A DNA stretch of 64,000 bases from Qipengyuania mesophila. GTDB lineage: Bacteria; Pseudomonadota; Alphaproteobacteria; Sphingomonadales; Sphingomonadaceae. The DNA lies in contig NZ_JAIGNU010000001.1 in NCBI RefSeq assembly GCF_019711655.1, positions 1,707,501 to 1,771,500 on the forward strand, in the 5' to 3' direction. A program made the translations under genes and the position numbers. How positions within the stretch are numbered: the first letter of the stretch is position 1; each line of letters begins with the position of its first letter. A model generated the notes under the pieces. The model ran no database searches. It was not told the origin of the DNA and saw only the letters and a program-made list of their open reading frames with translations. Of the stretch, positions 1 through 9,253 are shown one piece after another.

Positions 1-2
1 AA

Positions 3-386
3 GGCATCGCCGAGGAGGTTGCCGAGACCTATTACGCCTCGCTCACCGGGGCGCAGGAGGTCGGCGGAGGCGATCCCGACGGGTCGAGCAAGGCCGAGAT
101 AACCGTCAGCGACGAACTCGACCAGATCTGCTGGGACATCAACGACGTTCGCGGCATCGGTCCGATCACTGCGGCGCATATCCACAAGGGTGCTGCCGGC
201 ACCAACGGCCCGCCGGTGGTCACGCTCAGCAAGGCCAACGAAGGCGGCTGGAAGGGCTGCACCGATGCCGGTGAATGGAGCGAAGACTGGATCGAGAACA
301 ATTACGCCGGCTTCTACGTCAACCTCCACACGGCCGAATATCCCAACGGTGCGATCCGCGGGCAGCTGACCAATACCGACGGATAG
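3..386 (+). CDS. CHRD domain protein, 3' part only
   Basis: The gene enters from the left edge; 127 codons are visible before the TAG stop. The visible part carries a CHRD (chordin-like) domain: the AHIHKGAAGTNGPPVV segment, a spaced tryptophan and cysteine pair, and a final YVNLHTAEYPNGAIRGQL block are the typical ends of this fold. CHRD proteins in bacteria are usually secreted or periplasmic and of unknown function. The signal peptide, if any, lies outside the window. The endonuclease III-like gene starts 53 bp downstream on the same strand. Confidence 0.85.
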   Translation, partial: GIAEEVAETYYASLTGAQEVGGGDPDGSSKAEITVSDELDQICWDINDVRGIGPITAAHIHKGAAGTNGPPVVTLSKANEGGWKGCTDAGEWSEDWIENNYAGFYVNLHTAEYPNGAIRGQLTNTDG

Positions 387-439
387 GAAGATCGCCATCG
401 GCGGTTGTCGCGCGGGTGAAGGCGCGCGATAGCCGCCGG

Positions 440-1144
440 ATGGAATTGCTTCTGGGCCCCGATCCGCGCACCGAGACGCTCCGCCGCCTCCAGGCGCTGC
501 TGGTCCAGCGGTTCGGGCGGATCGAGCGCGCCGCCGACGCGTGGCGGCAGCCCGAATGGGCGCTAGTCCAGGGCGTGATCGGGGCGCAGACCAGGTCGGA
601 AATCTCCAACCTCGCGACCGATCGGCTGCTCGAGCGCTGGGGCAGCTGGGAAAGCGTGGCCGAGGCCCCGCTCGACGAACTGCAGGCCGAGCTGGCGACG
701 CAGACCTATCCCAATGTCGCCGGCGAGCGCCTCAAGGCCTGTCTGACGGACCTGATCGAGCGGCGCGGCAGCGTGGACCTGTCGCATCTCGAGAGGATGG
801 AGACGCTGGAGGCGATGGAGTGGCTCGAACAGCTGCCCGGAGTGGGTCGCAAGATCGCCGCCGGGGTGATGAATGCGAGCACTCTGGACCGCCGCGCGGT
901 GGTGCTCGACGGGCATCACCGGCGCATCCTCCAGCGCATGGGGCTGGTGCCGCCCAAGGCGAATACCGACCGCGCCTTCACGGCGATCATGCCCGCCATG
1001 CCGCCCGAATGGTCGGGCGCCGACTATGACGAGCACCACCTGCTGATGAAGCAGCTCGGCCGGACCTGGTGCCGCCCATCCGCGCCCGAATGTCCCGAGT
1101 GCCCGGCGCAGGCGCTGTGCGAAACCGGCCGTCGCCGCGCGTGA
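440..1144 (+). CDS. Endonuclease III-like DNA glycosylase (HhH-GPD, Fe-S)
   Basis: Predicted base-excision repair glycosylase/AP lyase of the endonuclease III superfamily, 234 aa. The helix-hairpin-helix LPGVGRK lies at residues 132-138, with Lys138 in the place of the catalytic lysine and Asp157 in VLDGHHRR as the conserved aspartate. A complete C-X6-C-X2-C-X5-C iron-sulfur loop is formed by Cys211, 218, 221 and 227. ATG at 440 was chosen because longer versions run back into the CHRD gene; GTG at 416 is an alternative. The core is diverged from classic Nth (VLDGHH instead of VDTHV), so its substrate may differ and a second Nth may exist elsewhere. Confidence 0.85.
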   Translation: MELLLGPDPRTETLRRLQALLVQRFGRIERAADAWRQPEWALVQGVIGAQTRSEISNLATDRLLERWGSWESVAEAPLDELQAELATQTYPNVAGERLKACLTDLIERRGSVDLSHLERMETLEAMEWLEQLPGVGRKIAAGVMNASTLDRRAVVLDGHHRRILQRMGLVPPKANTDRAFTAIMPAMPPEWSGADYDEHHLLMKQLGRTWCRPSAPECPECPAQALCETGRRRA

Positions 1145-1181
1145 TTGCAGCGGCCACGCGCTTGCGCCACAAGGGCGGCCA

Positions 1182-2474
1182 ATGAAACGCATCGGCTCGA
1201 TCCTGCTGTGGTCCGCAATCGCGGCCGCCTTCATCGGACCGGGGACGGTCACCGCCGCAGCCAGCGCGGGCGCCGGCGTGGGCCCGGCGCTGCTCTGGGC
1301 CATCCTCTTCTCCGGCATCGCCACCTTCACGCTTCAGGAATTCGCCGGCCGGCTGGCGATAGGGACCGGCGACGATCTCGCGAGCGTGCTGCGCCGCCGC
1401 TATCCCGTTGGCTTCGCAAGGCTCGCCACGCTGCTGCTGGTCGGCGGGGCGATCCTGCTCGGCTGCGCGGCTTATGAGGCGGGGAACATCCTCGGCGGGG
1501 CGGCCGGAGCGATGCTGGCGATCGACCTGCCCAAACCCGCGGTGACACTGATCCTGGCGTTCGCCGCCGCGCTTCTGTTGCTCGCGGGATCGCCGCAGGG
1601 CGTCGCGCGGCTGATGGCGGTGTTCGTCGGCCTGATGGGCGCGGGCTTCCTCGCGGTGGCGATCTCGCTCGCGCCTGCCGTCGGACCGCTCGTCGCCGGG
1701 CTGGTGCCGACACCCGGCTTCGCCGACGATCCCGCCGCGCTGCTCGGCGTGCTCGCGCTGGTGGGGACCACGGTGGTGCCCTATAATTTCTTCCTCGGCG
1801 CGGCGCTCGCGCGTGGGCAGGGGTTAGGCGAAATGCGCTTCGGCCTCGCGATCTCGGTCGGGATCGGCGTGTTGATCACCGCCGCCATCCTCGTCGTCGG
1901 TACCGCGCTCGCGGGCGAGTTTTCCTTCGAGGCGCTGGGCGACACGCTCGCCGAACGGCTGGGCGGCTGGGCGCGGACCGGCTTTGGCGTCGGCCTGCTG
2001 GCGGCCGGCATTTCCTCTGCGGTGACCGCTCCGCTGGCCGCGGCGCTGACCGCGCGCGGATTGTTCGCTTCGGCCGAGGACCAACGCTGGCAGGCCGGTG
2101 CCTGGCGGTTCCGCGCGGTCTGGGGCGCGGTGCTGCTGATCGGCCTCGGCTTCGGTCTCGCCGATATCAAGCCGACCCCCGCGATTCTCGCGGCGCAGAC
2201 CTTCAACGGCGCGCTGCTGCCGCTCGTCGCGCTGTTCCTGCTCGCCGCCATGAACGACGAGGCGCTGCTGGGCGATGCGGCCAACGGTCCGCTCGCCAAC
2301 GGCTTCGGCCTGCTGGTCGTCGGGGTCGCGACCATGCTCGGGCTCACCGCCGTTGCGCGCGCGGCAAGCACGGCGCTCGGCTTCGTGCTGCCCGATCCGG
2401 GGCTGATGCTCCCGGCCTTCGCGGTGCTAGGCGTGTTCCTCGGCCGCGCGGTCACGCGGCGCACGCAGGGCTAG
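1182..2474 (+). CDS. Nramp-family transporter, atypical metal site
   Basis: 430-aa polytopic membrane protein of the Nramp (SLC11) fold with about 11 hydrophobic segments. The first helix carries FIGPGTVT (residues 18-24), where metal-transporting Nramps have a DPGN motif, and the sixth helix has VPYNFFL (about 197-203) in place of the MPH motif. The usual Mn/Fe ligands are therefore not recognisable and the substrate cannot be inferred from the family. It begins 37 bp after the glycosylase gene and its 3' end overlaps the convergent SDR gene by 4 bp. Confidence 0.8.
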   Translation: MKRIGSILLWSAIAAAFIGPGTVTAAASAGAGVGPALLWAILFSGIATFTLQEFAGRLAIGTGDDLASVLRRRYPVGFARLATLLLVGGAILLGCAAYEAGNILGGAAGAMLAIDLPKPAVTLILAFAAALLLLAGSPQGVARLMAVFVGLMGAGFLAVAISLAPAVGPLVAGLVPTPGFADDPAALLGVLALVGTTVVPYNFFLGAALARGQGLGEMRFGLAISVGIGVLITAAILVVGTALAGEFSFEALGDTLAERLGGWARTGFGVGLLAAGISSAVTAPLAAALTARGLFASAEDQRWQAGAWRFRAVWGAVLLIGLGFGLADIKPTPAILAAQTFNGALLPLVALFLLAAMNDEALLGDAANGPLANGFGLLVVGVATMLGLTAVARAASTALGFVLPDPGLMLPAFAVLGVFLGRAVTRRTQG

Positions 2475-3436
2475 CCGGGGAAGGCGATGCCCGTCATTTC
2501 CTCGGACTTGGCCCAGAGCATTTCGGCCAGCTCCTCGTCGCGGATGTGCGGCCAGTAGCCGCCCGCGCGCGGGTTTTCGGGATCAGCGGCAACCGCGATG
2601 TCGCAATCCTCGCAATAGACCCCGCCCTTGCCCTCGAGCAGCGGCGAGGTGGCGCACCAGACGCTGGTCGCCGCGCCTTCTTCGGTCGACTTGAAGGCTT
2701 CGTGGACATTGCCCTCCTCGTCGTACCAGCCCATCGCTTTCTGCTCCTCCATCGTCAGGTGGCGCTGGAGCGGGGTGGCGATGCCGCCGGGGTGGACCGC
2801 GAAGGCGCGCACGCCCTTCGCCTCGCCAAGCGTGTCGAGCTGGAGCGCGAACAGCGCATTGGCCGACTTCGCCTGCCCGTAGGCGAGCCATTTGTCGTAG
2901 TCGCGCTTCTCGAAATTCGGATCGTCCAGATCGAGCCCGTGGAGGCGGTGGCCGATCGAGGAGAGCGCCACCACGCGCGCACCGCTCTTCGCGACCAGCA
3001 GCGGCCACAGCCGCGCGGTCAGTTGGAAATGCCCGAGGTGGTTGGTGGCGAACTGCATCTCGTAGCCGCGCGCATCGCGGGCGAGCGGGCTCGCCATGAT
3101 CGCGGCATTGTTGACGAGGATGTCTATCGCGTCGGTCGCGCCCGCGACCGCTTCGGCAAAACCGTCGATCGAGGCCGGGTCGGAGAGGTCGAGCGGCAGG
3201 ATCGTGATGTCGCCGTCCATGCCGTCGAGCACGTCGTGCGCCTGATCGGGGCGCCGCGCGCCGACGATAACCCGTGCGCCGGCTCCGGCGAGGGCGCGGA
3301 CGGTTTCTGTCCCGATGCCCGAATAGCCGCCGGTCACGACGATGGTCTTGCCCGCCAGGTCGACTCCCTCGACGACCTCGCGGGCGGTCGAGCGATAGCC
3401 GAAGGGCGAATCTACGGGGGTCTGCGGTGCCGGCAT
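2471..3436 (-). CDS. Short-chain dehydrogenase/reductase, retinol dehydrogenase-like
   Basis: 321-aa NAD(P)-dependent SDR oxidoreductase. The Rossmann motif TGGYSGIG is at residues 35-42, followed by NNAA and the catalytic YGQAK (Tyr-x3-Lys). The ~25-residue N-terminal lead before the Rossmann strand and the long C-terminus resemble the retinol dehydrogenase/WW-oxidoreductase-like branch. The substrate is unknown. Its stop overlaps the end of the convergent Nramp gene. The start is preceded by a GGAGAG-like ribosome site. Confidence 0.85.
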   Translation of the reverse strand: MPAPQTPVDSPFGYRSTAREVVEGVDLAGKTIVVTGGYSGIGTETVRALAGAGARVIVGARRPDQAHDVLDGMDGDITILPLDLSDPASIDGFAEAVAGATDAIDILVNNAAIMASPLARDARGYEMQFATNHLGHFQLTARLWPLLVAKSGARVVALSSIGHRLHGLDLDDPNFEKRDYDKWLAYGQAKSANALFALQLDTLGEAKGVRAFAVHPGGIATPLQRHLTMEEQKAMGWYDEEGNVHEAFKSTEEGAATSVWCATSPLLEGKGGVYCEDCDIAVAADPENPRAGGYWPHIRDEELAEMLWAKSEEMTGIAFPG

Positions 3437-3511
3437 GCGGTCTCTCCTCTCGGGGAGAATGCTATGCGCATAGCATGACGGCTTGGCTACCCCTGCGAAA
3501 GGGGCGAAGGC

Positions 3512-3922
3512 TCAGCCCTCGGCGTCGACTTTAGTATAGGGCACGAAATCGTCGAGGAAGAGCACGCCGGTCAGGAAGCCGCCGGTGCGTTCGATCATCT
3601 CGATCTGGTCGGTGCGGCACAGCGAGGTCGCGCTGAAGCGCCGGATCACCATGACATCGCTGTCGTCGATGCTGTCGGGGTTGCGGGTGTAGTTGACCCA
3701 CACCGTGTCGCCGTCGCGATAGGTCAGCGCGGTGCCGTCGATCTGGTGGATGGTCCGCGTGCCGAAGGTATTGATGCAGCGCTGCGGTTCGCCCGCCACG
3801 CGGCCTTCGAGGAGCTTGGCGAGTTCTGCTTCGCCGCGGGTCATCTGCGTGGGCTCCTCGGCGCGGAGCGGCATCGCCAGCAGCCCGAGTGCGGTGGCGG
3901 TGAAGGCAAGCGGTTTGAGCAT
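3512..3922 (-). CDS. Small exported protein, function unknown
   Basis: 136 aa with a clear Sec signal peptide (MLKPLAFTATALGLLAMPLRA) and a soluble remainder with two cysteines that could pair. ATG at 3922 is chosen over an upstream in-frame ATG because GGGGAGAAT sits just upstream and the signal peptide starts there. I do not recognise a family. It lies downstream of tldD on the same strand, 73 bp away. Confidence 0.65.
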   Translation of the reverse strand: MLKPLAFTATALGLLAMPLRAEEPTQMTRGEAELAKLLEGRVAGEPQRCINTFGTRTIHQIDGTALTYRDGDTVWVNYTRNPDSIDDSDVMVIRRFSATSLCRTDQIEMIERTGGFLTGVLFLDDFVPYTKVDAEG

Positions 3923-3995
3923 GGCGATTCTCCCCAGTCGATGCACGGATACTATGTCACACTCGCTGAACCTGTGATGAGCGAGCGGGCCTCGC

Positions 3996-5426
3996 TCAGG
4001 CGGTGCCGCCCACGGTGATGCCATCGACCAGCAGCGTCGGCTGGCCGACGCCCGCGGGCACGCTCTGCCCGCCCTTGCCGCACATGCCGACGCCCTCGTC
4101 GAGCGCCATGTCGTTGCCGATGCCGCGCACCTTGGTGAGCACGGTCGGCCCGTCGCCGATCAGCGTCGCGCCCTTGATCGGGGCGACCACCTTGCCCTTC
4201 TCGACCTTGTAGGCCTCGGTGCAGGCGAAGACGAACTTGCCGCTGACGATATCGACCTGCCCACCGCCGAAGCTGGTGGCGTAGATGCCGTCCTCGACGC
4301 GGCTGAGCAGTTCCTCGGGATCGTCGTTCCCGCCGCGCATGAAGGTGTTGGTCATGCGCGGCATGGGCGCGTGCTCGTAGGACTGACGGCGGCCGTTGCC
4401 GGTCGCCTCGACCCCCATCAGTCGCGCGTTGAGCCGGTCCTGCATGTAGCCCCTGAGGATACCGTCCTCGATCAGCACGGTTTCGCGCGTGGGCGTACCC
4501 TCGTCGTCGATGCTCAGCGAACCGCGGCGATTGGCGATGCTGCCATTGTCGACCACGGTGACGCCCGGCGCGGCGACGCGTTCGCCGATCCGGCCCGAAA
4601 AGGCGCTGGTGCCCTTGCGGTTGAAATCGCCCTCCAGCCCGTGACCGACCGCCTCGTGGAGCAGCACGCCGGGCCAGCCCGGGCCCAGCAGCACGGTCTT
4701 TTCGCCCGCGGGCGCCTCGACGCTCTCGAGATTGACCAGCGCCTGGCGCACCGCCTCGTCCACCGCATGCATCCAGCGGCCCTCGTCGAACAGATCGTCG
4801 TAGAGATAGCGCCCGCCGAAACCGAAGCTGCCGGTCTCTCGGCGCCCGTTGGCCTCGGCGACGATGCTGACGTTGAGCCGTACCAGCGGGCGGATGTCGC
4901 GCGCGGCGAAGCCGTCGGCACGGATGATGTCGATCGCGCTCCAGCTTCCGGCGAGGCTGGCGCTGACCTGTGCGACGCGCGGGTCCTTGGCGCGCGCCAC
5001 GGCATCGATCTTCTCGAGCAGCGCGACCTTCTCGGCGAAGGGCACGAGGTCGAGCGGGCTGACATCGGTGTAGAGGTGGCGGTTGGTGCGCTCGGGCGGG
5101 GCGGCATGGGGCGATGTGGTCGCATCGAGCAGCTGCAGCGTCTCGCCCGCGCGCGCGATCGCCTTGGCGCTGATCTCGTTGGCATGGGCGAAGCCGGTCG
5201 TTTCGCCCGAGACGCCGCGCAGGCCGAAGCCCGAATCGCGAGAATAATCGGCGGTCTTCAACCGTCCGTCGTCGAAGGCGAAGCTCTCGGTGGCCATGAA
5301 CTGGAGATAGAGCTCGCCATCGTCGCAAGGGGCGAGCAGGCGTGCGGTGAGCGCCTTGGCCTCCTCGGGGTCGAGCTGGCTGTAGAGCAGGGCGTGCGGA
5401 TCGGTCGCTGGCGTCATGCTACCCAT
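3996..5426 (-). CDS. tldD: TldD metalloprotease subunit
   Basis: 476 aa, full length for TldD. The zinc site HEAVGH is at residues 257-262, embedded in the family segment LLHEAVGHGLEGDF. TldD works with TldE/PmbA as a cytoplasmic heterodimeric zinc protease that degrades unfolded peptides and matures some RiPP precursors and toxins. No tldE is present in the window, so the partner must be encoded elsewhere. The C-terminal residues are GITVGGTA, as usual. An alternative start is Met4. Confidence 0.93.
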   Translation of the reverse strand: MGSMTPATDPHALLYSQLDPEEAKALTARLLAPCDDGELYLQFMATESFAFDDGRLKTADYSRDSGFGLRGVSGETTGFAHANEISAKAIARAGETLQLLDATTSPHAAPPERTNRHLYTDVSPLDLVPFAEKVALLEKIDAVARAKDPRVAQVSASLAGSWSAIDIIRADGFAARDIRPLVRLNVSIVAEANGRRETGSFGFGGRYLYDDLFDEGRWMHAVDEAVRQALVNLESVEAPAGEKTVLLGPGWPGVLLHEAVGHGLEGDFNRKGTSAFSGRIGERVAAPGVTVVDNGSIANRRGSLSIDDEGTPTRETVLIEDGILRGYMQDRLNARLMGVEATGNGRRQSYEHAPMPRMTNTFMRGGNDDPEELLSRVEDGIYATSFGGGQVDIVSGKFVFACTEAYKVEKGKVVAPIKGATLIGDGPTVLTKVRGIGNDMALDEGVGMCGKGGQSVPAGVGQPTLLVDGITVGGTA

Positions 5427-5456
5427 GTAGGGAGCGAAGCGAGCGAAGGCGAGGGG

Positions 5457-5717
5457 TCAGCGATGCCCCGGGTCGGCGCCTTCGGAAATATCCATCAGCT
5501 GCGACTGGTCGACGCCATCGGCCGGGCCGCCCTCGAGCACGAAGCGCCGGTCGCAATAGCCGCAGTCGACATAACCGTGCTCGTCGATCTCGAGATAGAC
5601 CTTGGGATGGCCGAGTGCGATCGGCTTGTAGTTTTCGCCGCTGCGGATGTCGGTCGCGCCGTCGCACCACACACGCCGCGTGGTGACCTTGGAGATTTCG
5701 GGAGGAGGCAGGCTCAT
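5457..5717 (-). CDS. CHCC zinc-finger protein (NDUFS6-like)
   Basis: 86 aa. The zf-CHCC signature is complete: a Cys in RRVWCDG, then GHPKVYLEID with the His, then CGYC. The family includes the mitochondrial complex I accessory subunit NDUFS6; alphaproteobacterial members are small free-standing proteins. ATG at 5717 is used because upstream codons antisense the ABC gene and the homologous region starts here. It is immediately upstream of tldD on the same strand (30 bp), so the two are probably co-transcribed. Confidence 0.85.
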   Translation of the reverse strand: MSLPPPEISKVTTRRVWCDGATDIRSGENYKPIALGHPKVYLEIDEHGYVDCGYCDRRFVLEGGPADGVDQSQLMDISEGADPGHR

Positions 5718-5802
5718 GGGAGTGGTCCGATAATATGTGCCGTGCGCGGGCGCAAGCATTCGCCGCTTGTCGCGCCACGGCAGCGTCCCTAGGTCACTGC
5801 GC

Positions 5803-6741
5803 ATGACCACGCCCCCAGCCATTCGCATCGACAATCTCGTCAAGGAATACGCCCCGCCGGGACCCGGCGAACCGCCCAAGCTGGCATTGAAGGGGGTGAG
5901 CTTCGATGTCCCGCAGGGCGGCATATTCGGCCTGCTCGGCCCCAATGGCGCGGGCAAGTCGACGCTGATCAACATCCTCGCCGGGCTGGTCAACAAGACC
6001 GGCGGCAGCGCCGAGATCTGGGGCTTCGACATCGGCGAGAACCCGCGCAACGCCAAGCGATCGATCGGCATCGTCCCGCAGGAAATCGTCTTCGATCCTT
6101 TCTTCACGCCCTTCGAGGTGCTCGAGAACCAGGCCGGCTTCTACGGCATCCCCAGGTCCGAACGCCGCAGCGAGGAACTGCTGCGCGCGGTGCATCTGTG
6201 GGACAAGAAGGATGCCTATGCGCGCACGCTGTCGGGCGGGATGAAGCGCCGCCTGCTGATCGCCAAGGCGATGGTGCACTCGCCGCCGATCCTCGTGCTC
6301 GACGAGCCCACCGCCGGGGTCGACGTCGAACTGCGCCGCCAGCTGTGGGAGCTCGTCACCGAGCTCAACGGTCAGGGCGTGACCGTGGTGCTGACGACGC
6401 ATTATCTCGAGGAAGCCGAGCAATTGTGCGACCGCATCGCGATCATCAACCACGGCGAGCTGATCGCCGACAAGCCGACGCGCGAGCTGGTCGGCATGGC
6501 GCGCGAGAAGATCGTCGCCGTCACGGTCGACAAGGACCTCGGCGGTCCGATCATGGAAGAGGCCTTCACCCGGGCCGAGGTGGTGGAGCCGCGACGGCTC
6601 GAGATCACCTACGACCGCGATCGCACCAGCGCGGGGCAGGTGCTCGCGCTGGTCCAGAGCCACGGCTATGCGATCGAGGACGTCACCACGCGCGAGGCCG
6701 ACCTCGAGGACGTCTTCGTCCAGCTGACCGGCGCGGGGTGA
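5803..6741 (+). CDS. ABC transporter ATP-binding protein (ABC-2 exporter type)
   Basis: 312-aa cytoplasmic ATPase. Walker A GPNGAGKS is at residues 46-53, the signature LSGGMKRR near 143, and Walker B ILVLDEPTAGVD near 163, followed by the H-loop histidine (TTHYLEEAE). The C-terminal ~80 residues resemble the regulatory tail of NatA/YadG-type ATPases that pair with ABC-2 permeases. No permease gene lies on either side; both neighbours are on the opposite strand. ATG at 5803 is chosen because the ABC domain begins just after it. Confidence 0.88.
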   Translation: MTTPPAIRIDNLVKEYAPPGPGEPPKLALKGVSFDVPQGGIFGLLGPNGAGKSTLINILAGLVNKTGGSAEIWGFDIGENPRNAKRSIGIVPQEIVFDPFFTPFEVLENQAGFYGIPRSERRSEELLRAVHLWDKKDAYARTLSGGMKRRLLIAKAMVHSPPILVLDEPTAGVDVELRRQLWELVTELNGQGVTVVLTTHYLEEAEQLCDRIAIINHGELIADKPTRELVGMAREKIVAVTVDKDLGGPIMEEAFTRAEVVEPRRLEITYDRDRTSAGQVLALVQSHGYAIEDVTTREADLEDVFVQLTGAG

Positions 6742-6750
6742 CGCCGTCCT

Positions 6751-6939
6751 TTAGTGGATGGCGCGGCGGCCGAGCCCTGCGTCCTTGACCCGCATCGCGG
6801 CCCATAGGTGCGGTTCGACTTCTTCCATAGGCGTGCGGCAATTGCGGCAGCGTCCGAATTTCTGCCCGCCGGCGCGCTTCACGTTCTCGCGATCGACCTT
6901 GTGCTTGCCCAGCGCGCAGGCGATGTGACCCAGTTTCAT
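6751..6939 (-). CDS. Small CxxC protein, function unknown
   Basis: 62 aa, basic, with MKLGHIACALGKHKVDR at the N-terminus and a CRNC pair in the middle that could bind zinc together with nearby Cys/His. ATG at 6939 follows GAGGGT, a good ribosome-binding site. I do not recognise a characterised family. It sits convergent to the ABC ATPase with a 9-bp gap. Confidence 0.6.
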   Translation of the reverse strand: MKLGHIACALGKHKVDRENVKRAGGQKFGRCRNCRTPMEEVEPHLWAAMRVKDAGLGRRAIH

Positions 6940-7073
6940 TTTGTGCGACCCTCTAGTCCCGTAGCTGATCCCCTGTCGTCCCGGCCCTAGCGGGTCGCTG
7001 CGCCGCAAAAACCCCCCTTGCGCCGGACCGTTCTGTTCTTGCCGCCTGACGTTTACAGCGCCATGACGCGCGC

Positions 7074-8660
7074 ATGACAGACACCCCTCACGACGTCCTC
7101 GTCATCGGTTCGGGCGCCGCCGGACTCACCGCCGCGCTGGCGCTGGCCCAGACCAAGAAGGTGCTGGTGCTGGCCAAGGGCCGGCTCGACAGTGGCTCGA
7201 CCGCCTGGGCGCAGGGGGGCATCGCCGCGGTGCTCGACGCGGGCGACACCTTCGAGAACCATATTCGCGACACGATGGTCGCAGGCGCCGGGCTCAACGA
7301 TCTCGAGACGGTCGAATTCGTGATCGAGCGCGCGCCGGCCTCGATCGACCGGCTGTGCGAACTGGGCGTGCCCTTCAACCGCGAGGAGGGCGATCTGCAC
7401 CTGACCCGCGAGGGCGGCCATTCGCACCGGCGGATCGTCCATGTGAACGACGCCACCGGCTGGGCGGTACAGGCGGCGCTGCTCAAGGCGGCGGAGGAAA
7501 ATCCCAACATCACCCTGCTGCCGGGGCAGAGCTGCATCGACCTCATCACCGGGCGCAACCAAGTCGATTATTCGGGCTCGGGCCGCGTCTGGGGCGCCTA
7601 TGCGCTCGACGAGGAAAGCGGCGAAGTGGTGGCGCATGTCGCGCGCGCGACCGTGCTCGCAGCGGGCGGCGCGGGACGCGTCTACCTCTTCAGCACCGCG
7701 CCGCGCGGGGCGACCGGCGACGGCATCGCCATGGCGTGGCGCGCGGGCGCGCGCGTCTCCAACATGGAGATGATGCAGTTCCATCCGACCTGCCTCTACA
7801 ATCTCGAGGTCAAGAACTTCCTCATCACCGAGGCGGTGCGCGGCGAGGGCGGCCGGCTGGTCAACCCGGTGACCGGCGAGCGCTACATGGAGAAATACGA
7901 CCCCGAGCGCATGGAACTGGCGCCGCGCGACATCGTCGCGCGCGCGAACGACGACCAGATCAAGCGCTACGGGCTCGACTACGTCCATCTCGACATCAGC
8001 CACCAGCCGCCCGAATTCGTGATGGAGCATTTCCCCACCATCCACGAGAAGCTGATGGGGCTCGGCATCGACATGACCAAGGGGCCGATCCCCGTGGTGC
8101 CCGCGCAGCATTACACCTGCGGCGGGGTCAAGATCGGGCTCGACGCCAAGACCGACCTGCCCGGCCTGTGGGCGGCTGGCGAATGCACCGAGAGCGGGTT
8201 GCACGGCGCCAACCGCCTTGCGTCCAACTCGCTGCTCGAATGCTTCGTCTTCGGCGAAGCCGCGGCGAAGGATATCCTCGCCTGCTGGGACAAGCTCGAC
8301 GACCCGCCCGCGATCCTGCCGTGGGACGAGAGCCGCGTGACCGATTCGGACGAGGAAGTCGTCATCAAGCAGAACTGGACCGAAATCCGCCGCTTCATGT
8401 GGAACTATGTCGGCATCGTGCGCACCACCAAGCGGCTCGAACGCGCGGCGCACCGCATCCGCAATCTGCGCGGCGAGGTCGAGGACTATTACGGCCACTT
8501 CCGCGTGACCACCGACCTCATCGAACTGCGCAACCTGCTCGAATGCGCCGACCTGATCGTCCAGAGCGCGCTCAAGCGGCACGAGAGCCGCGGGCTCCAT
8601 TTCACCATGGACTTTCCCGAGACCGACCCCGTGGCGAAGGATACCGTGCTGGTGCCCTGA
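7074..8660 (+). CDS. nadB: L-aspartate oxidase
   Basis: 528-aa FAD enzyme that oxidises L-aspartate to iminoaspartate, the first step of de novo NAD synthesis. The dinucleotide-binding GSGAAGL is at residues 12-18 and the family block SGSTAWAQGGIAAV at 40-53. The conserved HYTCGGV and GLHGANRLASNSLLE segments separate it from succinate dehydrogenase. nadA and nadC are not adjacent. The gene stands alone on this strand. Confidence 0.95.
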   Translation: MTDTPHDVLVIGSGAAGLTAALALAQTKKVLVLAKGRLDSGSTAWAQGGIAAVLDAGDTFENHIRDTMVAGAGLNDLETVEFVIERAPASIDRLCELGVPFNREEGDLHLTREGGHSHRRIVHVNDATGWAVQAALLKAAEENPNITLLPGQSCIDLITGRNQVDYSGSGRVWGAYALDEESGEVVAHVARATVLAAGGAGRVYLFSTAPRGATGDGIAMAWRAGARVSNMEMMQFHPTCLYNLEVKNFLITEAVRGEGGRLVNPVTGERYMEKYDPERMELAPRDIVARANDDQIKRYGLDYVHLDISHQPPEFVMEHFPTIHEKLMGLGIDMTKGPIPVVPAQHYTCGGVKIGLDAKTDLPGLWAAGECTESGLHGANRLASNSLLECFVFGEAAAKDILACWDKLDDPPAILPWDESRVTDSDEEVVIKQNWTEIRRFMWNYVGIVRTTKRLERAAHRIRNLRGEVEDYYGHFRVTTDLIELRNLLECADLIVQSALKRHESRGLHFTMDFPETDPVAKDTVLVP

Positions 8661-8675
8661 CGCGGAACTCCCGCG

Positions 8676-9008
8676 CTAGTTGCTCGCTGCCCGCCAGTTC
8701 GCCATCGACCAGTCGCCGCGCAGCATCCAGTCTTCGAGCGCGTAGTGCCGCACGATACCGGCGCTGATCGGCTCGGGAAAGAAGATGCCGATGCTCTCGC
8801 CCAGCTGCCAGGACACTTCGCCCTGTGCGACATAGCCGGGCAGTAGGGTGAGCTGAACCGGCGAGCCGATGCGCGCGACGATGTTGCGGCATTCGACCAT
8901 GCAGCCCGAGGGCGAGAGGTTGCGCATGGCACAGCGCATTCCCGCGCCGTCGATCGTGATCCGCACGTCGTCCATAGTCCCGCTGCGCGGTTCGCTGCGT
9001 CGGTCCAT
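8676..9008 (-). CDS. PilZ domain protein
   Basis: 110 aa consisting of a single PilZ domain. The c-di-GMP-binding signature is present: an N-terminal RRSEPR (RxxxR) and NLSPSG (D/NxSxxG) about 30 residues on. ATG at 9008 follows GGAGGGTGGGA. A stand-alone PilZ protein usually acts as a c-di-GMP receptor; a GGDEF protein is encoded at 46.6-47.8 kb but no link can be shown. Confidence 0.82.
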   Translation of the reverse strand: MDRRSEPRSGTMDDVRITIDGAGMRCAMRNLSPSGCMVECRNIVARIGSPVQLTLLPGYVAQGEVSWQLGESIGIFFPEPISAGIVRHYALEDWMLRGDWSMANWRAASN

Positions 9009-9253
9009 TCCCACCCTCCACTGGTCCCGGCGAAGACAGCACCCGAAAGGGATCGGTTGCACGCAGGGCGCCCGCCGGGGAACATGCCCAGTTCAAGGGC
9101 ACGCTCCCCGGCGACCTGCTCCATTCTAGCAGAGGCGATTCGTTTTGATTGTAGAGCGGCGCCATGCCCCGGCCTGTTCGCTCGCGAAGGCTTTGGGCTG
9201 GACAAGCGGCGGCGATTGCGATGTGGTCGGCCTTCGCAATCGGGAGGAAGGGC

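Noticed and set aside
2546..3478. Long antisense frames over high-GC genes (for example here and at 36710-38593)
   Set aside because: They mirror the codon structure of real genes on the other strand and show no protein-like motifs.
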